Positions 45,141-53,881 of a stretch of 64,000 bases of DNA are shown one piece after another. The notes below the pieces were generated by a model. That model saw only the letters and a list, made by a program, of their open reading frames with translations. It was not told where the DNA came from and did not search any database. Source of the stretch: Lampropedia puyangensis (GTDB taxonomy: Bacteria > Pseudomonadota > Gammaproteobacteria > Burkholderiales > Burkholderiaceae_C); contig NZ_STFG01000009.1 of the NCBI RefSeq assembly GCF_004833285.1, positions 1-64,000 of the forward strand. Reading direction: 5' to 3'. The stretch's first letter is position 1. Each line of letters starts with the position of its first letter. The translations under genes and the position numbers were made by a program.

Positions 45141-45168
45141 GCCGCCGGTGTTGTATGACATCGGCGGC
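45141..45168 (+). promoter_or_regulatory. RNA hairpin between rpsK and rpsD
   Basis: A 10-bp stem (GCCGCCGGTG with CATCGGCGGC, one G-U pair, 8-nt loop) lies in the 87-bp gap before rpsD. No U-tract follows, so it is not a terminator; mRNA processing or protection is possible. Confidence 0.5.
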
Positions 45169-45211
45169 TCCTGCATTTTCAATGTGCAGTAGTTGAATCA
45201 AAGGAAATCAA

Positions 45212-45835
45212 GTGGCACGTTATATTGGGCCTAAGGCCAAACTGTCCCGCCGCGAAGGCACCGATCTGTTCTTGAAGAGCGCACGTCGCTCTATCGCTGA
45301 TAAAGCCAAGTTCGACACTAAGCCAGGTCAGCATGGTCGTACCTCAGGTAGCCGTACATCTGATTACGGTCTGCAGTTGCGTGAAAAGCAAAAAGTACGT
45401 CGTATGTATGGCGTGCTGGAAAAACAATTCCGTCGTTACTTTGCCGAGGCCGACCGTCGCCGTGGTAATACAGGCGCTAACTTGTTGTCTTTGCTCGAAT
45501 CGCGTTTGGATAACGTGGTTTATCGCATGGGTTTCGGCTCTACACGTGCCGAGGCGCGTCAAATGGTTTCTCACAAAGCTATTTTGGTGAATGGCCAGCA
45601 AGTCAATATCCCATCTTACCAAGTCAAGGCGGGTGACGTTATTGCTGTGCGCGAGAAATCACGTGGTCAAGCGCGTGTGCAAGAAGCATTGCAACTGGCT
45701 CAACAAGTTGGCTTCCCAGGTTGGGTTGAAGTGGCTGTTGACAAAGCTGAAGGTACCTTCAAGAAGTCTCCTGATCGCGACGAATACGGCGCAGACATCA
45801 ATGAATCTCTGATCGTTGAATTGTATTCACGTTGA
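45212..45835 (+). CDS. rpsD: 30S ribosomal protein S4
   Basis: The 207-residue protein matches S4 from end to end ([21 protein letters not shown]4 RNA-binding domain over [22 protein letters not shown], ending in LIVELYSR). It starts with GTG at 45212, with AAAGGAAATCA as ribosome binding site. In E. coli S4 is the autogenous repressor of the alpha operon. Confidence 0.97.
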   Translation: MARYIGPKAKLSRREGTDLFLKSARRSIADKAKFDTKPGQHGRTSGSRTSDYGLQLREKQKVRRMYGVLEKQFRRYFAEADRRRGNTGANLLSLLESRLDNVVYRMGFGSTRAEARQMVSHKAILVNGQQVNIPSYQVKAGDVIAVREKSRGQARVQEALQLAQQVGFPGWVEVAVDKAEGTFKKSPDRDEYGADINESLIVELYSR

Positions 45836-45858
45836 TCGGGTTTTCATTCTCCTCATTG

Positions 45859-45879
45859 AACCGCGACTTGCTCGCGGTT
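45859..45879 (+). promoter_or_regulatory. RNA hairpin between rpsD and rpoA
   Basis: A perfect 8-bp stem (AACCGCGA with TCGCGGTT, loop CTTGC) lies in the 102-bp rpsD-rpoA gap and is followed by TATTCG. The U-run is too short for efficient termination; it may be a partial attenuator or processing site. Confidence 0.5.
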
Positions 45880-45937
45880 TATTCGCTTCACCAGCCTTAC
45901 CGGTGTAACGAGCCGGGGGTATTGATAGGAAGTACAT

Positions 45938-46927
45938 ATGCAGACCAATTTGCTAAAGCCCAAGACAATCAGCGTTGAACAAATCACCACTAATCGCGCG
46001 AAAGTGGAACTCGAGCCTTTTGAGCGTGGTTACGGTCACACCTTGGGTAATGCGTTGCGCCGAGTGTTGCTCTCCTCTATGGTTGGTTATGCGCCGACAG
46101 AGGTGACCATCGCTGGGGTGTTGCACGAATTCTCGAGCATTGATGGTGTTCAAGAAGATGTTGTCAGCATTTTGCTCAACCTCAAAGGTGTAGTCTTCAA
46201 ACTGCACAACCGTGATGAAGTGACTTTGAGCCTGCGTAAAGAAGGCGAAGGTGTAATTACTGCCGCTGATATCCAAACTCCGCATGATGTGGAAATTGTG
46301 AATCCTGAGCATGTGATCGCCCACATGTCTCAAGGTGCGAAATTGGATATGCAAATCAAGGTGGAGAAAGGGCGCGGCTACGTTCCTGGTACTATCCGCC
46401 GTTTTGCTGATGAGTCGACCAAATCGATTGGCCGTATTGTTTTAGATGCGTCTTTCTCGCCTGTCTTGCGCGTGAACTATACCGTTGAGAATGCCCGTGT
46501 TGAGCAGCGTACCGATTTGGACAAGCTCGTCATGGAAATCGAGACCAATGGTGCTATCACGGCAGAAGATGCTGTTCGTACCTCAGCCAAGATTTTGGTT
46601 GAACAATTGGCGGTGTTTGCGCAGTTGGATGACAACGATTTGTCTGAGTTTGACAAAGCGCCATCTAGTGGTCGCAATGCTGCTGCCTTTGATCCGATTT
46701 TGTTGCGTCCGGTTGATGAATTGGAGTTGACTGTGCGTTCGGCCAATTGCTTGAAGGCAGAGAATATCTATTACATCGGTGACTTGATTCAACGCACTGA
46801 CAACGAGTTGCTCAAAACGCCTAACTTGGGCCGCAAGTCGCTCAACGAAATCAAAGAAGTTTTGGCTTCTCGTGGTTTGACTTTGGGTATGAAGTTAGAA
46901 AACTGGCCACCAGCTGGTTTGGAATAA
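45938..46927 (+). CDS. rpoA: RNA polymerase alpha subunit
   Basis: The 329-residue protein has the N-terminal dimerisation domain ([35 protein letters not shown]) and a linker after residue about 235. The C-terminal DNA/activator-binding domain follows ([41 protein letters not shown]). Length equals that of E. coli alpha. It is flanked by rpsD and rplQ as in other proteobacteria. Confidence 0.98.
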   Translation: MQTNLLKPKTISVEQITTNRAKVELEPFERGYGHTLGNALRRVLLSSMVGYAPTEVTIAGVLHEFSSIDGVQEDVVSILLNLKGVVFKLHNRDEVTLSLRKEGEGVITAADIQTPHDVEIVNPEHVIAHMSQGAKLDMQIKVEKGRGYVPGTIRRFADESTKSIGRIVLDASFSPVLRVNYTVENARVEQRTDLDKLVMEIETNGAITAEDAVRTSAKILVEQLAVFAQLDDNDLSEFDKAPSSGRNAAAFDPILLRPVDELELTVRSANCLKAENIYYIGDLIQRTDNELLKTPNLGRKSLNEIKEVLASRGLTLGMKLENWPPAGLE

Positions 46928-47026
46928 TCACATTTTGGTGTAGGCAACGCTTGTACCAAAAAACAATTCTTGTTGCACCTGCGGGTACCTGATACGGCCC
47001 GTGGTTATTTTTAAAAAGGAAACACT

Positions 47027-47422
47027 ATGCGACACCGTAATGGCTTACGTAAATTAAACCGCACCAGCTCACACCGTTTGGCGATGCTGCGCAACATGAG
47101 CAACTCTTTGATTCAGCATGAACTGATCAAAACTACTTTGCCTAAAGCAAAAGAGCTGCGCCGTGTGGTGGAGCCGCTGATCACTTTGGCAAAAGTTGAT
47201 AGCGTTGCTAACCGCCGTTTGGCTTTCGATCGTTTGCGTGATCGTGATTCCGTGACCAAACTCTTTACCGTGCTGGGCCCACGTTTCAATACACGTCCTG
47301 GTGGCTACACACGTATCTTGAAAATGGGTTTCCGTGTTGGTGATAACGCGCCAATGGCCCTGGTGGAATTGGTTGATCGTCCAGAAACTGAAAATACAGC
47401 AGAAACTTCCGCTGAAGTCTGA
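47027..47422 (+). CDS. rplQ: 50S ribosomal protein L17
   Basis: The 131-residue protein begins [19 protein letters not shown] and includes [20 protein letters not shown]. It is the last gene of the alpha operon. The 99-bp gap before it contains an inverted repeat TTTTGGT/ACCAAAA (46933-46961). The AAAAAGGAAAC ribosome binding site is strong. Confidence 0.97.
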   Translation: MRHRNGLRKLNRTSSHRLAMLRNMSNSLIQHELIKTTLPKAKELRRVVEPLITLAKVDSVANRRLAFDRLRDRDSVTKLFTVLGPRFNTRPGGYTRILKMGFRVGDNAPMALVELVDRPETENTAETSAEV

Positions 47423-47431
47423 ATTTAGTGT

Positions 47432-47437
47432 TATACT
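47432..47437 (+). promoter_or_regulatory. possible -10 element for tRNA-fMet
   Basis: TATACT lies 10 bp upstream of the tRNA gene, directly after the rplQ stop. The -35 region is poor (TTCCGC with a 19-bp spacer), so read-through from the alpha operon is equally possible. Confidence 0.35.
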
Positions 47438-47447
47438 AACGGCTTAC

Positions 47448-47524
<77 letters not shown>

Positions 47525-47530
47525 AATATA

Positions 47531-47557
47531 AAAAAGCCCGCTTTAGCGGGCTTTTTT
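47531..47557 (+). terminator. intrinsic terminator after tRNA-fMet
   Basis: AAAAAGCCCGC-TTTA-GCGGGCTTTTTT forms a perfect stem with U-run. It ends the tRNA (and probably the alpha operon) transcript and, being symmetrical, may also stop the convergent minus-strand gene. Confidence 0.93.
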
Positions 47558-47641
47558 AATGTCTTCCAATTCAAATTAATTGGATTCAGGCTTATTGGGC
47601 CAAAGGTGAGTTTCTGATCTTCTTGGCAGGTGTGATGTGGC

Positions 47642-48382
47642 TTATTTCTCGTCTTGTTTAATCCACAGACGCACTACGAGACCCAATAAAATGCCGATGA
47701 CAATGACCAGCCAGAACAGCGCTGGGTTTGCCGCTTCCAAGCCAGACTGTAAATTCATTCCCCATGCGGCCCCAAGTGCCATGACCGGGAAGGTCAGTGC
47801 AGCAATCGTATTGAGCTTTCGCTGTGCGCGGATAACTGCTTCTGTAGCCCGTGTTTGCTGCTCTGCAGCTTGTGCGAGTTTGTAGTCGAGATCCAGTCTT
47901 GCATCGGCAAGCAACAACTCGAAGTTACGTGCAATTTCTACTGCTTTGTCTCGTTGGTCGATCAACCATTGGTCTTCTTTTACTGCATTGCGCCCTGCTT
48001 CCATGGTCTTTTGCAGGTTAACGGCTGCGCGTGTTATAGGTATGCAGTCACCAATAATCGAAAAAAGCGCGGCTGCATTCTCTGCAATATCGAGCGCATT
48101 GCTTAGGCGACTGAGCTCCTTCTCGTAGCGCAATAGCAGTTCTTCTAGCACACGTTGGCCACCTTTTTGGCCTTTGTAGAGCCATTGGCCTTGTGGTTCA
48201 TTGTCAGGCAGGCGCAAAAATATTTCATGGTCTCGGGCTTTGCTTGCCTGTGGTGGTGCGTGCAGTACCAGCAGCAACTGACCGTCTTCAAAGATGGCGC
48301 GTTGTGCACCAAAACTGGCCGCTCCAAGGCGGCGTGTAATTGCTTCTGAGACCGGCCATTTGTAACGTTCTCGGCGTGTCAT
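47642..48382 (-). CDS. short CorA-like membrane protein
   Basis: The 246-residue protein has a mixed N-terminal part, a long helical middle (residues about 90-185) and two C-terminal membrane helices. The GMN-L motif of CorA channels follows the first (ALGAAWGMNLQ), and the chain ends in a short basic tail WIKQDEK. True CorA is about 316 residues, so the N-terminal domain is reduced. A divalent-cation channel is plausible but unproven. ATG 48382 is chosen because AGGAG lies four bases upstream; ATG 48403 is in frame. It is convergent with tRNA-fMet. Confidence 0.7.
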   Translation of the reverse strand: MTRRERYKWPVSEAITRRLGAASFGAQRAIFEDGQLLLVLHAPPQASKARDHEIFLRLPDNEPQGQWLYKGQKGGQRVLEELLLRYEKELSRLSNALDIAENAAALFSIIGDCIPITRAAVNLQKTMEAGRNAVKEDQWLIDQRDKAVEIARNFELLLADARLDLDYKLAQAAEQQTRATEAVIRAQRKLNTIAALTFPVMALGAAWGMNLQSGLEAANPALFWLVIVIGILLGLVVRLWIKQDEK

Positions 48383-48509
48383 ATGACTCCTAAATCCAGC
48401 CATGGGTAGCTTGCTCTCAATACTCTTTTGCCATGATCACATGCAGGAAGCGGGCTGTGAAGTCAATGGCATGCTTGAGCAGAAAATACTTCAAGATTTG
48501 TGGCGCAGA

Positions 48510-49460
48510 TCATAAGGATTGCTGGCCTCCATTACTAAGTGTTGCTTTTACGTGGGTTTGAACAATGTTCAAAAGCATGCGCATGGCTGAAGTGGGCGTT
48601 CTGGCAGCTAGTTGCACAAGACCTATATTGACTTGCAGCGGATTTATTGCTTGTTGCTCAAATTCAACCACTTTTAATTCGACAATGTCACCGTTTTCTA
48701 TTTCACGAGAAAACAGTGCTGGTGGTGCGATGAGCAGATAGTCAGAGGCCAGCGTGATTTCCTTCAAGACCGCCACGCTTTCACATTCAAATGCGATATT
48801 GAGTGGTTTTGTTGTTGCGGCATTGAAGGCTTTTTCTAGTGCCGTGCGAATGGGGCTAGGAAGGTGCACCGATGCGAGTCGCTCATGGAGCAGTTGATGC
48901 AGTGTGATCTGTTTTTGCTGGGCAAGTGGATGGTTGCTGCGGCACAAGATGGCGCCATGGTAACTGCCTAATGGTTCCACTACACAGGGGCCTTCTTGGG
49001 GAACCTCTTTGATGTCAGACACAAAGAAATGAATTTGTTCTTCTATCAATTTGTGCACTAACGCTTGCGTGTGGTCAACTTCTAAGCGAATGCGCACTTT
49101 CAGCAACTGTTGCTGTGCTAGCGCCAATACAGGGGCCATGACCAGAACACTGGAGTAGGGGCCTGCACCTAACACTATGTCGCCTCCTTCGCCTGAGCGA
49201 AGGAGTTCGGCTTCGTGGCTGAGATCATTGGCAGTGGACAGCAGACGTGCTGCAATGGCAACGATTCGGGTTCCATCTGCCGTAATCTGAACATGACGTG
49301 AACCACGGTCAAATAGTTTGAGACCGAGCGTTTCTTCCAGTGCACTGATGCTGCGGCTGAATGCAGACTGCGATAAAAACGCACGCTTTGCAGCTCTGGC
49401 AAAGTGCTGCTCTTCGGCTAGTAGCACTAAATGCTGCAGTTCTTTTAAGGTGGGGTGCAT
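48510..49460 (-). CDS. LysR-family transcriptional regulator
   Basis: The 316-residue regulator has an N-terminal winged HTH (LKELQHLVLLAEEQHFARAAKRAFLSQSAFSRSI) and a C-terminal substrate-binding domain beginning around GDIVLGAGPYSSVL. The effector is unknown. A near-perfect 41-bp inverted repeat ends seven bases upstream of the ATG, suggesting direct autorepression. Its neighbours on the same strand, a 2-hydroxyacid dehydrogenase, a hydrolase and an indolepyruvate oxidoreductase, are candidate targets. Confidence 0.92.
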   Translation of the reverse strand: MHPTLKELQHLVLLAEEQHFARAAKRAFLSQSAFSRSISALEETLGLKLFDRGSRHVQITADGTRIVAIAARLLSTANDLSHEAELLRSGEGGDIVLGAGPYSSVLVMAPVLALAQQQLLKVRIRLEVDHTQALVHKLIEEQIHFFVSDIKEVPQEGPCVVEPLGSYHGAILCRSNHPLAQQKQITLHQLLHERLASVHLPSPIRTALEKAFNAATTKPLNIAFECESVAVLKEITLASDYLLIAPPALFSREIENGDIVELKVVEFEQQAINPLQVNIGLVQLAARTPTSAMRMLLNIVQTHVKATLSNGGQQSL

Positions 49461-49467
49461 GGATGCT

Positions 49468-49508
49468 TATGAATTAATTGCATGGTTAACCATGAATTAA
49501 TTCATAAA
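49468..49508. promoter_or_regulatory. 41-bp near-perfect palindrome at the LysR start
   Basis: The arm TTATGAATTAATTGCATGGTT (49468-49488) and its partner (49489-49508) match in all 20 positions except for one extra G at 49481. Inside it are two smaller perfect palindromes, ATGGTTAACCAT and ATGAATTAATTCAT. It is AT-rich with T-N11-A spacing, as for LysR boxes. The remaining 49509-49669 stretch shows no gene. Confidence 0.75.
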
Positions 49509-49669
49509 ACGCATCGGAGAACTGTCGCGTAAGTGGCTGCTGCACTCAGCTTCATGAGGTTACGTAGATGTTGGTACTAGGTTGCTATTAAGACTGCACC
49601 CCCACTGCACATGCGCAGTTTGTACTGTTTTGCCGCGTACTTGCCGGTAGTTTTTTTGCGTATTTGAAA

Positions 49670-50602
49670 TTACTCGTTGAAGAATTGATGCAAATGGTTC
49701 GCGGCCATGCTGATCATTTCGTGACGGGTTGCTGCCGTTGCACTACCCAAGTGGGGGGTCAATAACAGATTGGGTGCCTGTAGCAAACGCGGGTTGATAT
49801 GGGGTTCATTTTCAAAGACATCCAATGCCGCTCCAGCAATGCGGCCTTGCTCTAAAGCATCGGCCAGAGCGTCTTCATCTAACACGCCTCCTCGTGCCGT
49901 GTTGACCAGCATCGCGTGCTTTGGCATCAATGCAAGTTCGCGCGCGCCGATCATATGATGGGTAGAAGGGTTGTAGGGCACCTGTAGAACCACAAAATCA
50001 GATATTTGAAGTAGTTCGCTTAGTGGCGTGTATGTGGCTTGAAGTGCCTGCTCTTGCGCTGTAGGTAAGCGATGGCGTTGGTGATAGTGCACGCGCATAT
50101 CAAAACCAATCGCTCGGCGGGCAATTTGTTGGCCAACGCCTCCAAAGCCCACAATACCGATGCGACGATGATGCACATCCATACCCATCATGGGGGCGAT
50201 TGGTTGCGTCCATTGACCTGCGCGTACCAGGCGATCGGCTCCAACGACATTGCGTGAGGCGCCCAGCAGCAGTGCAAATGCATGGTCTGCTGTTGGGTGA
50301 TTGATCACACCAGGGGTATTGGCGACATGCACTTTGGCTTCTTGGCATGCCTTCAGGTCGATGTGGTTCAAGCCCACGCCTACAGATGAAATCATTCGCA
50401 GAGCCGCAGTATGGGTCAACTGATCTGCAGAAACTGGATTGAATACACTGATCAACACACCATCAGCCTGGTTGAGGCGCGTTTGCCACTGAGATGCAGG
50501 CAATGCTGTTGCATCCTGGTGTTCAACAACATGAGCCCAAGTGCGCAGGCCACTGAGAATGTCTTCGGGAATTTTGAATGCAATGGCAATGGTTGGTTGC
50601 AT
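49670..50602 (-). CDS. D-isomer-specific 2-hydroxyacid dehydrogenase (glyoxylate/hydroxypyruvate reductase-like)
   Basis: The 310-residue NAD(P)-dependent enzyme has the Rossmann motif GIVGFGGVGQQIA and catalytic arginine in VNTARGGVLDEDA. The glutamate is in DVFENEPH and the histidine in TPHLGSAT. Relatives reduce glyoxylate, hydroxypyruvate or 2-ketogluconate (GhrB-like); the exact substrate is not decided. It follows the hydrolase by 17 bp on the same strand, so they are probably co-transcribed. Confidence 0.87.
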   Translation of the reverse strand: MQPTIAIAFKIPEDILSGLRTWAHVVEHQDATALPASQWQTRLNQADGVLISVFNPVSADQLTHTAALRMISSVGVGLNHIDLKACQEAKVHVANTPGVINHPTADHAFALLLGASRNVVGADRLVRAGQWTQPIAPMMGMDVHHRRIGIVGFGGVGQQIARRAIGFDMRVHYHQRHRLPTAQEQALQATYTPLSELLQISDFVVLQVPYNPSTHHMIGARELALMPKHAMLVNTARGGVLDEDALADALEQGRIAGAALDVFENEPHINPRLLQAPNLLLTPHLGSATAATRHEMISMAANHLHQFFNE

Positions 50603-50619
50603 GCGCCGCCCCTGTTTCT

Positions 50620-51405
50620 TTAAAGTGTTTTGAGAAAATCAGAAATGGCTTGGTTGACCGGTTCTGGATGCGTCAGGTTAGGGGCATGTCCGCCTCCTTC
50701 GATAGGAGCCCAGACTGCATTTCTGAGCGATTGGGCCATGGTGCGCGCACGGGTGATGTCGATGGCCAAATCCTGCGTGCCATGGATGACTAGCGCGGGT
50801 ACTTGGATTGCATGAATGGCGTCACTGATGTCATCGCGTGCAGCCAAGGTTTGAAAACACTGCAGAAGATCGCCCACTTGCATGCGTTTCCAGCGGTCCA
50901 TCCATTCCCCAGAAGAGGGCCAGCCATCGCCCAAAATGAGATGCGCAATGGTTTGAGCTGCTGGGTCTGAGAGGCCACTTGTAGCCCACTGTTCAATCAG
51001 CTTTTTGTGCCCCACCATTTTGTGGGCTTCTTCTGGGAGTGCTTGCGTATCAATCAACACCAATGCACGCACACGGGAGGGGTGACGCAGTGCGGCGCGC
51101 AGCGAAAGGTACCCTCCTTGGGACATACCTGCAAAGACGGCTTGTTCGATGCCAAGATGATCAAGCAATGCGACTGCATCATTGGCTGAGTCATAGTAAG
51201 TGAACGGCTCGGATTGGCCGTTGGCAGTTCTGCCATGGCCTCTCTCATCCCAAGTGATACAGCGCCATTGTTCATGTAAAGCATTTATTTGTGGTGCGAA
51301 CATATCGCCGTCCATGAGCAGACCATGCGAAAAAATAATCGCAGGTTGGTCTCCACCGGTATCCTCGAAATACAGCCGTTGGCCGTTGATGCTGGCATAG
51401 GGCAT
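50620..51405 (-). CDS. alpha/beta hydrolase
   Basis: The 261-residue protein has the oxyanion region FSHGLLMDGDMF, a DERGHGRT motif, the nucleophile elbow GMSQGG, the acidic residue in IHGTQDLAID and the histidine in GGGHAPNLTHPE. It is cytoplasmic and resembles 3-oxoadipate enol-lactonase-like and chloroperoxidase-like hydrolases; the substrate is unknown. It is located between the indolepyruvate oxidoreductase and the 2-hydroxyacid dehydrogenase. The gap to the former (51406-51637) holds no gene or terminator that I can see. Confidence 0.82.
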   Translation of the reverse strand: MPYASINGQRLYFEDTGGDQPAIIFSHGLLMDGDMFAPQINALHEQWRCITWDERGHGRTANGQSEPFTYYDSANDAVALLDHLGIEQAVFAGMSQGGYLSLRAALRHPSRVRALVLIDTQALPEEAHKMVGHKKLIEQWATSGLSDPAAQTIAHLILGDGWPSSGEWMDRWKRMQVGDLLQCFQTLAARDDISDAIHAIQVPALVIHGTQDLAIDITRARTMAQSLRNAVWAPIEGGGHAPNLTHPEPVNQAISDFLKTL

Positions 51406-51637
51406 AGGTTGTCTCCTTGTTTTTTCTTTTCACAAATGCGTAAGCGATTCAGTCTTGAGAACTGTTCATTGGCATGAACGCACACCCCACAGTGCGGCCG
51501 GGTCATTTAAACCTCAAACAGCAACGTGCAACAGGGACCGCTGCTGCATTGGTGACATGGCATCACGCCAGCGGTTTTCCTATCATGGCCAATGCAGGGA
51601 GGGAAGCTTACTGGTGCTTTTCTCCCGCTCAATCGTG

Positions 51638-53881
51638 TTATGCCGCTTTGGCTGCTATAGGCTGCGTTTGTGCATTGGCGTGCCACTGTTGCCAGAATTG
51701 CTCGCGATTGCTGCGTGCAATGCGTGCTTGTGCTTCCTTGACATGGCCATAACCTCGGGCTGCGTCTGGCCACTGTGCAATGCGAATAGCCAGTGGCAAG
51801 CGGTCTGCATCAAGCTCAGAAAGTAGGCGCTGAATATCTGCTTCGTATTCGGCACGCAACGCACGTTCGAGCTTGCGCTCAGCACTCCAGCGGAAAGGGT
51901 CGAGCCATGAGCCACGCAGGTTACGGCTTTTAGATAGCCACTTGAATACGTGCAGGATCCAGTCTCCCACTTCGCCTTTTTCGATGGCGCCGGTGGCTTT
52001 ATTTCGGCGCGCGAACGGCCATACACCCAGTTGAATTTTCAGTCGATAGTCACCTTCAAATTGTGCGTTCAATGCTGCGCTGAAGTCTGGGTGGCTGTAT
52101 AGGCGAGCAACTTCCCACTCATCCTTAACCGCCAATAAGCGGTGGTAGCTGTGCGCTACTGCCGCACTCAGAGCATTGCCCATGTTTAGGCGAGCTTCAG
52201 CAGATTGCACTTGCGCCAGCATGTTTTCGTAGCGTTGCAGCAAGGCTGGCGAGCCATACGCTTTCAGGTGTTCGCGGCGGTGTGCTAAGGTCTGCTCCAA
52301 GGTTTGCTGTTGCCTAGGAACAAATTGAATCACGTTGCGAGGGGTTTTAGATAGCGCAATCGCTTCCACTTGGGCCAGATCATGCGCAGCGCGGCGTCCC
52401 CATGTGAAGGATTCCTTGTTCATCGCGATTGCTACGCCATTGAGTTCGATGGCCCGTTCAATGGCCTGCAGGCTCAGCGGAATATGCCCGAGTTGCCATG
52501 CTGCGCCGAGCATGAACATATTGGCTGCAATCGGGTCTCCCATCAGCGTTGTTGCCAGACGTTGTCCTTCAAGCAGCAACGCACGTTCTCCAAACTGCCC
52601 ATCGAACAGTTGGCTCAATTGCTGTGTATTGACGGCCCAATCTGGGTTGCGCGCAAATTCAGCAGTCGGAATCACATCGGTGCAAACAACGGCGGCACCT
52701 GCTTGTGGATGGAGCTTGGTGATGGAGTCATCTGAGGCCGCCACAATCAAGTCGCAACCGATGAGCGAATGCGCTTCTGCTTTGGCAATGCGCGTGGCAT
52801 GCAGCATCTCGGGGGCTGGTGCCCAGCGCACATGTGAATGCACTGCGCCATATTTTTGAGCTAACCCTGTGACATCCAGGTTCGAGCTGAAATAACCGTC
52901 GATGTGCGCTGCCATCGCCAGTGTTTGTCCGATGGTGACAACGCCAGTGCCGCCAATACCGGCAATCAGCACACTATGCAGTTGCTGTAAGGCTGTAATG
53001 GTGGGTAGTGGTAAGTCTCCTTGCCATTCGCGTCCAACAGCGAGGGACGGAGCCGCTTTTTGTGAGGCATTTTTCTTGAGCTGTCCCCCTTCAACTGAGA
53101 CAAAGCTGGGGCAAAAGCCTTCCATGCAGGTGAAGTCTTTGTTGCATGTGCCTTGGTTGATGCGGCGCTTACGACCCAGCGGTGTTTCCAGCGGCTCAAT
53201 GGACATGCAGTTGGAGGCCTTGCCGCAGTCGCCGCAGCCTTCGCACACAGCTGGATTGATGAAACTGCGCTTGGCCGGGTCATGCCACTTGCCGCGTTTG
53301 CGCAAGCGGCGGCGTTCCGTGGCGCAAGGCTGGTCGTACAAAATGACAGAGACATCAGGGTATTCGCGAAATGTGCGCTGAACCGCATCAAGCTCAGAGC
53401 GATGGTGCACTTGGACACCTGCAGGCAAGTTCACCTCTTTGTATTTCTCTGGTTCATCGGTCACAACGGCCATTTTCTGAATGCCTTCTGCGGCGAGACC
53501 AGCCAGAATTTGCTGCGGACTTAAACCTGTTTCAACCGATTGTCCCCCAGTCATGGAAACAAATCCGTTGTACAGGATTTTGTAGGTGATGGGGACCTTG
53601 GCAGCAATGGCTTGGCGCACAGCCAAAAAGCCAGAATGCGAAAAAGTGCCATCGCCCAAATTGGCAAAAACGTGTTTTTCTGAAGTGAAAGGCTGTTGCC
53701 CTAGCCACATGACACCCTCTGCTCCCATGTGCGACACGGTAGTCGTGGTCAAAGGATCGGCCAACATCGCCATAGTGTGGCAGCCAATGCCTGCTAAAGC
53801 GCGGCTGCCTTGTGGAACTTTGGTGGATCTGTTGTGGGGGCAGCCTGAGCAAAAACTGGGGCTGCGTTGTGGTTTGTTCAT
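51638..53881 (-). CDS. indolepyruvate ferredoxin oxidoreductase, C-terminal polypeptide
   Basis: The 747-residue protein covers the second part of the long fused-type enzyme. It contains an N-terminal FCSGCPHNRST motif, the thiamine-diphosphate-binding GDGTFSHSG region and GFVSMTGGQS. A cysteine cluster follows (AVCEGCGDCGKASNC and TCNKDFTCMEGFCP). The gamma-type domain begins at LIAGIGGTGVVTIG, and there is a C-terminal DUF6537-like region. It oxidatively decarboxylates aryl pyruvates. GGAGG lies eight bases before its ATG, and the ATG overlaps the stop of the upstream gene, so it is a genuine separate gene translated by coupling. Confidence 0.87.
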   Translation of the reverse strand: MNKPQRSPSFCSGCPHNRSTKVPQGSRALAGIGCHTMAMLADPLTTTTVSHMGAEGVMWLGQQPFTSEKHVFANLGDGTFSHSGFLAVRQAIAAKVPITYKILYNGFVSMTGGQSVETGLSPQQILAGLAAEGIQKMAVVTDEPEKYKEVNLPAGVQVHHRSELDAVQRTFREYPDVSVILYDQPCATERRRLRKRGKWHDPAKRSFINPAVCEGCGDCGKASNCMSIEPLETPLGRKRRINQGTCNKDFTCMEGFCPSFVSVEGGQLKKNASQKAAPSLAVGREWQGDLPLPTITALQQLHSVLIAGIGGTGVVTIGQTLAMAAHIDGYFSSNLDVTGLAQKYGAVHSHVRWAPAPEMLHATRIAKAEAHSLIGCDLIVAASDDSITKLHPQAGAAVVCTDVIPTAEFARNPDWAVNTQQLSQLFDGQFGERALLLEGQRLATTLMGDPIAANMFMLGAAWQLGHIPLSLQAIERAIELNGVAIAMNKESFTWGRRAAHDLAQVEAIALSKTPRNVIQFVPRQQQTLEQTLAHRREHLKAYGSPALLQRYENMLAQVQSAEARLNMGNALSAAVAHSYHRLLAVKDEWEVARLYSHPDFSAALNAQFEGDYRLKIQLGVWPFARRNKATGAIEKGEVGDWILHVFKWLSKSRNLRGSWLDPFRWSAERKLERALRAEYEADIQRLLSELDADRLPLAIRIAQWPDAARGYGHVKEAQARIARSNREQFWQQWHANAQTQPIAAKAA

